Assembly: GCA_037039925.1 (NCBI GenBank)
Contig: JAXRKP010000186.1
Location: forward strand, 145,225-209,224
Direction: 5' to 3'
DNA: 64,000 bases
Source: Doris montereyensis
Lineage: Eukaryota > Mollusca > Gastropoda > Nudibranchia > Dorididae
The notes beneath the pieces were generated by a model. The model was not told the DNA's origin and did no database searches. It saw only the letters and a program-made list of their open reading frames with translations. The translations under genes and the position numbers were made by a program. Of the stretch, positions 1 through 10,216 are shown piece by piece (position 1 is the first letter of the stretch; each line of letters begins with the position of its first letter).

Positions 1-41
1 CTCGACGATTCTTCACCTCCGCAAACATTTTTAACAGTGAA

Positions 42-42
<1 letters not shown>

Positions 43-130
<88 letters not shown>

Positions 131-280
131 AGAGAGAGGGAGAGAAAGAGTCAGAGAGAGAAAGAGAGGGAGAGAAAAGAGTCAAGGAGGGAGAGGGTAA
201 AAGAAGGAGAGACAGGGAAAGTGGTATAAACACAGGGCGGAGAGAAAATGAAAGAGAGAGAGGGAGAGAGGAGGGAGATG

Positions 281-359
<79 letters not shown>

Positions 360-363
360 AGAG

Positions 364-436
<73 letters not shown>

Positions 437-475
437 AGACAGACAGACAGACAGACAGACAGAGAGGGCGAGCGC
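43..475. repeat. (AG)n / (ACAG)n purine microsatellite
   Basis: Nearly pure AG dinucleotide repeat with short GGGAG and AAAG interruptions, ending in an (ACAG)n tract at about 434-462. Open frames here read as Arg-Glu or Ser-Leu runs in every phase and are artefacts of the repeat. No gene is supported. Confidence 0.97.
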
Positions 476-2107
476 GCATCACACATTAGTGTGTATCAGC
501 ATCATAGCACGTAGTCTAGATGGCGAGGATCTCGATAAAAATAGAATTGGTCTGTCAGCGGGCATGCATGCTATGCCATTTCGAGAATGGAACTAGATTG
601 GTGCCTGGCTGAAAAAAAAATTATACATGCAAAGAAGAAAACACCACGACATTTGACCCTATTCCGGGAATATTTTTGTACCATTAACTTTCTTGGTTCC
701 CATTGCGAGAGGGCGCCACATGAGAAAAGTGAGAGACTGCGCGTAATGTCACCAACGGCAAAACCTGATAGTGAAAGGCTCTGCAGAGAAGTTAATGAAG
801 CGTGAAACTGGTGTGTGGGTGTGTGTGTGTGCGTGTGTGTGTGTGTTGGGTAAAGCAAGTCGATGCGATGGGTGTATTGCAAAGAAATCATAGTAATACC
901 TTCTTAGTGTATTGGAATATTTTACAGGTGGTTCCTGGCACCAGAAAACCAAACAGAACACATCCCATGCCCATGTCAATTTCAGAATAAGATAATGTAT
1001 TAAATTTGACAATGACAGTCTGATCTACATAGTATAGTCGTTATTGTATAAAACTGTGGTTGTCATCTCCTACAACGTACTAAAATGGGGTTTAATATTG
1101 ACTGATATCATACTCTTCCATTATAAACATAAACACATGGAATAGTCTTTTTGAGAAATTTAAGATACTGCCTAGCTTAGATGCGAGTTCTTTGCTGCAA
1201 GCATCGTTTTTTTTATTTAGCTTATTGAATGTTTACAAGTTGCGTCATGAGAGGATATGAGTAATGTTAAAACTTGGTACACTTTGCAGAGAGTATACAG
1301 AGCATTTTGAAATGAGAACTTTTGGAAAGTTTTGAATCTCTTTCCAAAGATTTTTGTTTTTTAAAGTGAAAGAAAGAAAAGAAGAAAAGAAGGAAGAAAA
1401 AACAGTACGACCATGGTGCCAGGAAAAAAAGTGTGATGGTTTGCAGTGATTTTACTGATTATCAAACATATAGAGAAGATCAGGAATGAAGAGTACAGTC
1501 CTATTAGTAATAGTAATAATAATAATAGAAATAGTAATACATGTAGTAAAAGTAATGCATGTAGTAATAGTCATAGTAGATCTAATAGTGATAGTAGCAG
1601 TGATAGAAATACCGATTGTAATAGATCTCGAAATCCAGAGCAAAAATCAATTGAGTGTCTGTGCAACCTTTCCGGCCCGAGTTTTGCGAATGGTCTAAAA
1701 CCTTTTGGTTGAAACAGCAGTTAATACGGATGAAAACTTAATGCTCTTGCATATCAATTAATTGCTTCGTGTAAAGATATAAGAAAATATAGCATAGGTT
1801 GAGGGAAGTGAGAGAGATGGGCACTAAAAGGGAGAGAGGGGACATTGAGGTGGGGGAGAAGTGGCTGACAAATTTATTGCAAAAATAAGAAGAAAATCAA
1901 GGATACTGTAAGTCTATATTCAAACAAAAATTATACTTATTGTCTAATTACCGGATAATGTCTATCATTTGCACATAAAAATGAAGCCTAAATGTGTTTG
2001 AATGCAACATCCTTGGAGTGTTTTTCAGATAAGCATATTATGGCTAGCTTGGAAAAAGACCAACTTTAATGTAAGTTTACTAGTTGCAGCCCCACAGGAG
2101 CAATCTT
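476..2107. other. Non-coding stretch with minor simple repeats
   Basis: No gene seen. The stretch holds a (GT)n tract at about 817-847, an A/G-rich tract at 1366-1402 and a degenerate AGTAAT-type repeat at 1500-1625. The short ORFs have no recognisable domain and no supporting splice signals. Confidence 0.7.
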
Positions 2108-2677
2108 ATTCAATTCAATTATCTTTATTAATCCATTAAAAATGAAATTATATTTGTGTTATCACATTTTCCGTTTGAAGAATAATAGAATTCATCAATA
2201 TATTTAAGTTGAAAACAAATGAAGACTCCAGTGGAAAAACCAGATAAGTCACATTTTTTGAAAAAAATGAGTTATTGCCCTTACATTATAAAGCACACCG
2301 CAAAGTTCCGTTACCCAAATCAATATTTCGGAAAAGGCAGACAAGTCCGGCGTAAAGTAGAGTTTTAAAAATAGTATACAGTGAAAGAAGCAGACAAGTC
2401 CAGATTTCTCTTTTGACACTTTTAATCAGTGCATGAATAGTTCAGAAGTGACTGTGTCAAAAACCAGCAAAGTCCTTCAATATTTAGAAGAATTGTAGAC
2501 TTCTAAAGTTTAAATTTCATTTTTCTCCATCTTTAGAAAATGTAACTTATCTGGTTTTTCCACTGGAGTCTTCAAATGTAACCTAAATTAATCATTAATG
2601 TAAAGACTTTAAGAGAAATAGATGATATGAAGATAAGTAGGTGTATAAATAGATAGTGTGGTGAAACAATATACATA
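2108..2677 (-). mobile_element. L2/Rex-like LINE, 3' UTR end (left half, interrupted)
   Basis: 2108-2220 and 2574-2677 are clearly similar to 62,745-62,930, the 3' end of the minus-strand LINE whose reverse transcriptase lies at 63,405-64,000. Shared blocks include TTGTGTTATCAC and TTAATCATTAA. The copy is broken by a palindromic MITE at 2221-2573 and by an RTE insertion at 2687. Its other half continues at about 6,040. Only non-coding 3' sequence is left here. Confidence 0.7.
2221..2573. mobile_element. 353-bp palindromic MITE with perfect 29-bp TIRs
   Basis: The first 29 bases (starting GAAGACTCCAGTGG) are the exact reverse complement of the last 29 (ending CCACTGGAGTCTTC). The interior is AT-rich with no ORF. 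AAAT lies on both sides and occurs once at the equivalent empty site near 62,857-62,866, so a 4-bp target duplication is likely. This is a non-autonomous DNA transposon; the superfamily is not recognised. Confidence 0.88.
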
Positions 2678-2686
2678 ACAATAATT

Positions 2687-5600
2687 TCTTCTTTCTTTCT
2701 TTATCATTTCCCATTCTACCTTCCGGTGTATGGGTTTTAGATGCCCGAAATGATCTTTCTCCAGGCTGCCCTGTCCTGACATTTTCTGTTTTCTACCGTG
2801 ACAGCTACATTTCTTTGCGTTAATGCCTCTTTTATATCTTCTTTCCACTTTCTCCGAGGTCTGCCTTTTGGTCTTTTACCTTGAGTTTTAGCACTGTATA
2901 CTGATTTAGCTATTCTATTGTCATTCATTCTGTTTACATGACCAAACCATTTCAGTAGATTCATTTCTATCTTAATTTTGTACGCTATCTGCTTTGGTTT
3001 GATCTCCTATTGTTGTGTTTCTGATTTTGTCTTTTTTAGTTTTCCCTACTACTCTTCTTAGATATTTAATTTCGGCTGCCTACACTCTACTGTATTCCCT
3101 ACTGTCTAAGGTCCAAGTTTCACTGCCATAGAGGAGAGTAGTACAATAAACTGTGTTGTATACTGCCATTTTGGTTTTTGTTAACAATTCTTGTTTACCT
3201 ACAAATGCCTTTCCTAGATGGTTATATATTGCACTTGCCTTTTATATTCTCTGGCTGATTTCTTCTCTTAGTTTTCCATCTGAGTTAATCATTACTCCTA
3301 AGTAATTGTAGCTTTGAATTTGTTCAAAAATCTCCCATCCTAACTTAAGATTTTGTGTTTTAACTTCCCTAGTTACTAGCATTGATTTGGTTTTCTTTGC
3401 ATTTACTCTCATTCCTCTTTTATTTAATTCATTATTCATTATGTTGATACTTGACTGGAAGTCCCCTTCTGATTTTCCAAACAGAACTAGACCATCGGCA
3501 AATGAAAGCATTGATACATTTACTGGTTTGAGCTTCCACGTACTTACATTCATTTTCTTCATTTTTGAGAATGCCTTTGCGACTAAATGTGATAAACAAA
3601 AGAGGACCTAGGATACAACCCAGTCTTACTCCTATATCTACATCAAATTCTGCAGATACATTTCCAGCTACTCTCACTGCAAATGTTGGTTTATTGTAAA
3701 AACTTTTAATGGCTTCTATTAAATTTTGCTCTACGTTGTGTTCTTTTAAGGAATGTCATAGTTCGTTCCTCCTCACAGTGTCAAATGCCTTTTCTAAATC
3801 AATAAAACACAGGTTCAAGTCAATGTTTTTCTTAAGGAATTTTTCTATTATTTGTCTAATTGAAAATATGTGATCTTGTACACTTCTTCCTGGTCTAAAT
3901 CCACTCTGGTGTTCTTCAATCTGATCCTTTACTCTTTTCCTTAGTCTCATTTCCAGAATCCTGGCATACACGTTGATACGCTAAGTAGTAATATCCATCT
4001 ATAGTTTGAACATTCCATAGTTGATCCTTTCTTGTGTATTGGTACTACCGTTCCTTTATTCTAGTCGTATGGCACCTGTTTGCATGTAGTAGTTTGTGTC
4101 CCTCTACTCTCTCCCTTGGTTTGTAATCATTTCTGGATAAACTTGATCTGCTCCTGGGGCTTTTCCTTATTTCACTTTTCTTATAGCTGTTTGAACTTCT
4201 TCCATTGAGATATCTACATCTCCAGCTGTCTCATCTCGAATACTTGTTACTCTTAATGATTGATCTGCACTCCTTGTTACATATGTTTTGGATGAATTAT
4301 GTAATTGTTGAAAATACCTTCTCCATGTTTCCATGATTTCGCTGCCTCCTTTCATTACTTCTCCTTTGGCGTTCTTAATGTGTCGTATTGGGCATGCTTT
4401 GGTCTTTCTTGTACTCTTCATTGCTCCCCGAACAGCTTTTGATTTTCTTGATAGCTTTCTTGAAGTCTTTGTCGAAACTCTTCCCACTGTTCCTGTTTTG
4501 CTTTCCTTACTTCCTCTTTGGCGATAATTCTTTTACTCACGTAATCTATCCTATCCTCTGGTCTCTTTGTTTGCAAGTATTTCTTTCAGGCATCCTTCTT
4601 TTCTTTGATCTTAGTCTTCACATTCTCATTCCACCATGCTGTTCTTTTCCTATCTCCTTTAATTTGTTTCCTACCACAGACCTCTTCAGTACAACTGAGG
4701 AGTGTTTCTTTATACATCTGCCACTTTTCTTCAGATCCATCTGTCTTTCCCTGACAGGTCCTTTTATCCTAGATGGGTATATCTGCTTTATTATTGGTTT
4801 ATTTAGTTGTTCTATTTTGAGTTTAGTAGCTTTCTTCTCTTTCCTTTTCTGTTTGATTTCTTCAGTTAATAATCTCATTTTGGCTATCACTAGGTGATGA
4901 TCACTAAATATTTCAGCTCCTCTGCTTACTCTAGCATCTATTTTACTGTAAAAAAAGGGAGCTAACTATTATGTAGTCTATCATTGACTTTTCACATCTG
5001 TCTTCATTTACTCTTGTATATTTGTGATATCTTTATGAGGAAAACATATGTTAGCTATTTTCATGTTATTGTTATTCTTTAGGCAACAATCTATTAGTCT
5101 CTCTCCATTGGGAGAAGTTGTCTTTCTTTCTTTACCTATTACTCCTCCTGGTGTTTCTACATTGTTGCCTGCTCTAGCGTTTAAATTTCCTAAAACCATT
5201 AATTCCTGTTTGGGTTTGAGATTCTCTGCAGCTATTTGTAAATCATTATCGAAGATATCTTTTTCTTCTTTGGTGGCATCTTCGTTTGGTCCATAAGCTA
5301 TTAATAATTCAATTTTGTCTTCCTTTTGGTTTAATATTTACCTCTAATAGCCGTGGGCTTATACATTTCCAACTTTCTAGTGGCATTTCTTGCCTTTTAT
5401 GCATCAAGAGGCCTACTCCTGCTCTAGCTCTATCTTTGACATCTACTCCTGAGAAGATTAAAATATGATTTGGTCCTACATTTTCTATTCCTTGCCCTTT
5501 TTCTTTGTTTCTGTAAGAGCCAAAATGTCTACTTTGAATTTTTCCATTTCTTCAGCTAATTCTAACTCCTTTCTATTAATTGCCCTAACATTCCATATTC

Positions 5601-6030
5601 CAAAAATCACAGTCCGTGTTCTTTTCCAGAGTCGTCTTCGAAAGTTCAAGCCACGTATATCATTGTATTTATTACTTTGAAACAGGTTGTTTTGGATAAG
5701 CAGGGAATTAGTCCACTGTACCCTAGGTAGATGGTGGGGCTGCCACCTTAAGGCCCCTGCCGGGCCTTGTTATTTTCTATCAGGGTTAACTTCCTTAGCC
5801 TTTAGTAATTCATGACCAGCCTGTAAGGCAGCAGGTTGTTATTTTCTGTCAGGGCTAACTCCCTTAGCCTTTGGTCAGTCAAGACCGGCCTGCAAGAAGC
5901 AGGTTGTTTTCTTTCAGGGTTAACTCCCTTAGCCTTTGGTCAGCCAAGACCTACCTGCAAGGCAGCAGGAGACTCGTAGAGGGCGGGATCATCTACTCCC
6001 CGTACAGGTGCTTACCTGTCCACTGCCCGG
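2687..6030 (-). mobile_element. RTE-like non-LTR retrotransposon, copy 1, near full length
   Basis: Read on the minus strand, the element starts with 5' UTR monomers (about 5,760-6,030). It continues with an APE-type endonuclease (about 5,640-4,890; LNARAGNNVETPGG, and DHHLVIAKMRL near 4,880), a linker (about 4,700-4,160), reverse transcriptase (about 4,140-3,240; GFRPGRSVQDH, FIDLEKAFDTV, SFADGLVLFG) and a C-terminal region with WFGHVNRMNDNR and GKRPKGRPRRKW (about 2,960-2,740). The 3' end is an (AAAG)n tail, seen here as TTTCTTTCTTTA. The ORF is broken by many stops and frameshifts. The catalytic FADD reads FADG. Flanks ACAATAATT (2678-2686) and ACAATCATT (6031-6039) are a slightly decayed target duplication. 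The clade name is inferred from motif order, endonuclease type and short-repeat tail. Confidence 0.9.
5763..5970 (-). repeat. RTE 5' UTR monomers (three units of about 68 bp)
   Basis: Three tandem degenerate units, each containing CAGGGTTAACTCCCTTAGCC and ending in CTGCAAGGCAGCAG, sit between the endonuclease start and the 5' terminus. The same units occur in the other long copies near 13,300-13,510, 24,715-24,920, 27,780-27,945 and 47,030-47,190. By analogy with LINEs that have monomeric 5' UTRs they may be promoter units; that is inference. Confidence 0.85.
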
Positions 6031-6039
6031 ACAATCATT

Positions 6040-6260
6040 TTAATAATGATAAATCAGCTAAGCTTCATACTCTTTCATCAAATTATCATAAATCATTCAT
6101 TCTTTATTCATCGATTTTCATTGCTTACAAGTAAAAGGACATTATGCATTTCAAAGTTAAGTATGGTCAATATTTCGTTTGGCACTTGGAAGAAAAGATC
6201 TATAATATCTCTCAGTGAGGGATTTTGTATGTATACGGCGACCGCTTTTACTATTTTATA
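6040..6260 (-). mobile_element. L2/Rex-like LINE, right half of interrupted copy
   Basis: The stretch at about 6,150-6,240 (GGCACTTGGAAGAAAAGATC, ATCTCTCAGTG, CGACCGCTT) matches about 63,005-63,095 in the L2/Rex-like LINE at the right end of the window. It continues the element begun at 2,108, which the RTE insertion at 2,687-6,030 split. Confidence 0.7.
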
Positions 6261-6489
6261 GCTTAGCCAATACGACAAGCAGGTGAATCCTTATCTTTAT
6301 CTGCTTGTCCCTTTTGTCAGCGGGATTACTACCACGTTGCCTATATTCATGTCATACGTTCAAGCCTTTCTCACTCTACATTTCCACAACTACAGCTGTC
6401 CAATGATAGTGAGGAAGCAGGTGACTTGTACGGATCGAGTATCAACAACGATTTTTATTCATAATACATATTCAAATGTCTCACTGTCT

Positions 6490-6987
6490 CTGCGGGGAGA
6501 CCATCTCCTACCAGACGCGTCCTCGGGTTGCGGATAGGGGAACATCCTCTAGATATTATAGAGGTCAGCTGCGAATACCGAATAAGCAGTCGCGGACAAA
6601 ACTGACGTTAGCCAGTGAGGACGGAGCGGGGCTGCAAAGTGGGAACTCAACCCTTAGAAAATGCTCTAGGTGTCCTGTGAGGTGGCTAACAGGCGAATCG
6701 AAGCGCCTTTATAACTTCTCCCCGGGTGGACAGAGCTCGTTAACCTGGAAAGGCAGTTTGTCTAGGAGAAGGAAAACTCCGATTTCAAACCATGGGAAGA
6801 CAGAGTTCATGAGCTTGGGAAAGCTACCTGTCTAGGAGTGAATCTCCAAAATAAATCCTGGCCCTCCAGGATGGGGGGTTAGGCATAGGGTTAACGCCCC
6901 TATCTTGTAAAACAAAATACAATGTTACAGAAACCGACAAGTCAGCCTTATGTGCTGCCCAAGCACCACGAGGATAAGTAAGTAAGT
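6490..6987 (+). mobile_element. Non-autonomous retroelement derived from LINE-B 5' UTR
   Basis: A unit of about 498 bp flanked by a perfect 16-bp direct repeat, AAATGTCTCACTGTCT (6474-6489 and 6988-7003). The head and body resemble the LINE-B 5' UTR at 8,443-8,880 (GTTAGCTGCGAATA-type block, ATTTCAAACCATGGG, CCTGTCTAGGAGTGAATCTCC). The unit ends in an (AAGT)n tail. There is no endonuclease or RT sequence. The structure is that of a LINE-mobilised, internally deleted or SINE-like element. Confidence 0.85.
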
Positions 6988-7164
6988 AAATGTCTCACTG
7001 TCTGTATCAGACTGAACAATTTCTAACTGTCGACTTAACAATACCGTACCGCCTTCCTAGGACAATTCTCAAACATATATCTCACAACCAGATGCACACA
7101 GCAAGAAGAGAGTGAGCAAGTAATTAACCAGATTATATATAGTAGAGCAGTAGATGTGGGGGCG

Positions 7165-7385
7165 TCATGAGTCCAAACTGATTGGCTCAAAAAGACAAAA
7201 CTGTATTCTTAGCTCACAACAGTTTCATGACAACGAAAACGGGGGTTGAGTTTAAACTGATTGGTTCAAAAAGATAATACAATATTCTTAGCTTGCAAGA
7301 ATTCCATGGCAACGAAAACTGATTGGCTCAAAACAACAGAACATTCTTTGCTAACAACAATGTCATGAGGAAGACAGCGATGGGG
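7165..7385. repeat. Degenerate tandem repeat of about 60-80 bp
   Basis: Three diverged units share ACTGATTGGCTCAAAA, a TTCTTAGCT-like block and CATGACAACGAAAAC. No coding signal. Confidence 0.65.
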
Positions 7386-8440
7386 TTGGGGGTGAGTACA
7401 GATGGGGAGGGGGGGGTGAGAGCCCAAAATGATGTTCTCAAAATAATCAAAATATACAATAAAAGAGGTGAGTGTAGGAGGGGGAGAAGCAGACAGTGTG
7501 GGCGGACAAATACGCTCAAATGCACACTCAATACAAAACTCAAAACTGCTCAGATCTGAGACATAACACTATCCCATTCATACACATACAAGAAGACATC
7601 AAAACAAAAGAAGAAAAAAACACAACAAATAAATGTTCGGAAAACTGGTCATGGCAGGATTGCAGTGGACAGAGGTCAAAGTGCACAATAGTGTTGAGGG
7701 GTTGGGGTGAAATGCAAAGGCCGCTATATCCAAAAAAATAATAACTTGAGAAAATCAATTTTGTCTTCCTTTAGTTCAAAATAAAACCAGATCAATTTAA
7801 TGTTTAGAGCCGAATTATAACATGATATAGATATCTAGTCAGTTTTTAACAAAAATGATTTCATCATCAGAAGACTCTTCATTCAAAGTCCGAGATGGTG
7901 AAAAAGCTCACAATATGTAAAAATGGGGCATAGCTGGTTTTGTATTTCACCCCCTCATATAAATAATGTATGAACAGGTAACGTACTGCTATTATGATAA
8001 TAATACAATTAGGTGCACAATAAATAACATTTAGTTGTAGATCTTGAGATTTTAAAAGATAATAAATGTGTGTCTCAATTACACTACGGTACCCATGAAG
8101 ATATTATTATCATTTTAATCTTGATTAGAGTTCAAGGTGGCAACAAAAGTTAACAGGTAGGCCCTTTATCCGGTACATGTTTTTAGGTTATGTGGCAAAA
8201 TTTAATGATGTTTTAAAAACTGTTTATTTAACAGAGGAGCTTAGATCTAGTTGTTTAGTTATGTTTTTACATGTTTGTTTGGCTTTGCTTTCTTTCTTTC
8301 CTTTCTTGCTGACATTTTTTTACCTGTATGCTAAGCTGGTATTTCTTCTGTCTATACATTTAGTTTCGAAATTAATTCAACCAGGTGAACGAAGAAAAAG
8401 TCCTGAGAACTTTTCCATTTTAAACTTGCAAATAAAGACC
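7386..8440. other. No gene recognised
   Basis: AT-rich sequence with short ORFs that have no domain signature. A run of G and a short AG-rich patch lie near 7,405-7,500. Nothing else supportable. Confidence 0.6.
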
Positions 8441-9028
8441 TGGGATGTCAACGCCCGGGGCGACCGACCCCGACCCAGCAGTTCCGTAGGTGGTGGATAG
8501 CGGAAAGGCCCTTAGATATAAGAGTTAGCTGCGAATAAAGGTATAGCTTGAGTAAGCAGTCCTGAACCAAACGGCGATTGATTGTGAGAGAAGGATGAAG
8601 CGAATGAGTGGAACCCTCACTTTGTTCAAATGGTCTAATGGCTGATAAGCCTGGCGACTGGGAGGCGCCAATGATAAAACCTCCTTCTCCCGGGTAGATG
8701 GAACTCGTTAGTCTAGGAGCCGGAGAAGGAAAAACTCTTGATTTCAAACCATGGGTGGACGGGACTCACCGAGCTCGGGAGAGCAGCCTGTCTAGGAGTG
8801 AATCTCCAAACAAAATCCCGGTCCTCCAGGCTGGGGGGTGGGGGGGGGTGGGCGTAAGGCCTACGAGCTTACCCCGTAAAAAAAACATATTTCGCTACAA
8901 AAGCATCAATAAGTGATTTTACATTTCTGGAAGGAGAAGGGCGTGCCGCAGTAGGGCATGATGTGTTGGAGCGAACGCCGAAAGGAACTTCAGCGCTGAT
9001 CCCCCTTCTGTCAACCAGGACACCCCTT

Positions 9029-10204
9029 ACCATCGGTTCGTGGAACATCAGAACCATGAATGAGGCAGGAAAGTCCAAACAGGTGGCAGCAGAGATGTGC
9101 AACTACAACATCGCGTTACTTTGACTCATGAGAGATCTCAATGCCAATGTGGGGTCTAACAACAGAGGCTACGAAGATGTGATGGGCACACGTGCACTTG
9201 GAGAAATGAATGAAAATGGGGAGCGACGCGCACAGCTTTGTGGACTGAACAATCTAGTCATTGGAAGAAGTATATTTCCACACGAAAGAATACACAAGGC
9301 ACCGTGGGTATCACCAGACCACAAAACAGAAAACCAAATAGACCATATCTGCATAAGTAGAAAGTTCAGACGGTCACTTTAAGACGTTAAAATGAGAAGA
9401 GGGGTGGGTGTAGCATCAGACCACCATCTCCAGGTCATCAAACTTAGACTCAAGTTGAAGAAGAACCCCAAAGAAATAAAAACTGTAAGAGAAACATTCA
9501 ATGTAAGACTGTTGAATGACCCACAAATTAGAAATTAATTTACTTTGACTTGTGAAAAACAGATTCCAAGCCTTGCAAGACCTTCATAGTGAGGAAATAG
9601 ACATAAACACTGAATGGACGAAGTCAGGAGAAGCTATCAGGACAACATGCAAAGAAGTGCTAGGACCAAGGAAAAGTCAGCAAAAGGATTGGATGACATC
9701 AGACACTCTTAGGAAAATACAAATACGCAGACAGAATAAAAAGACAGTCAAGCAAAGCAGAACCAGAGCAGGAAAAACTGCACCCCAGGCAGAGTACAAC
9801 GAAGTTCACAATGGAGTAAGACGAAGTGTGAAATGTGATAAACGAAAGTTCATCGACAACCTGGCAGAGGAAGCAGCAGGATGCAGAAACATGAAAAAAG
9901 TATACAACATCACGAAGAAACAGACAAGCAAATTCTCCAAACCTGAACGACCTATCAAGGACACGTTGGAAAGACCATCACAAACAACGAGAAAAAACTT
10001 AACAAATGGGCGTGGTATTTTGAACATCTATTCAACAGGCCGGCACCACGGGATCCATCATGCATTCCCGCAGCAGAAACAGATATATCTATAAACTGCG
10101 AGAAAATAAATAAGGCAGAAATCATTCCCGCTATATAGAAAATGAAAAAACGGCAAGGCAGCAGGCCTGGTGAAATAAATCCCTGTGGAGGCCCTGAAAG
10201 CAGG
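9029..10204 (+). pseudogene. LINE-B endonuclease and linker remnant
   Basis: The endonuclease would nick target DNA for target-primed reverse transcription. Visible pieces are SWNIRTMN (EN start), NANVG, NQIDHICISRKFRRSL and VASDHHLQVIKLRL (the SDH motif near the EN end), then FQALQDLHSEEIDINTEW, the KEVLGPRK block and YNITKKQTSKFSKPERP. The middle of EN is deleted, stops follow FRRSL and QIRN, and the frame changes near 9,545. The reading ends where an RTE copy inserted at 10,217. Confidence 0.85.
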
Positions 10205-10216
10205 CATCGAAATCTG

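Noticed and set aside
37..514. Arg-Glu-rich ORFs resembling an RS/RE-domain protein
   Set aside because: They are pure translation of (AG)n in several frames, with no flanking domain and no splice signals.
5871..6134. ORF reading SLSLWSAKT-like repeats
   Set aside because: Translation of RTE 5' UTR monomers; the same reading appears at every 5' end of the family.
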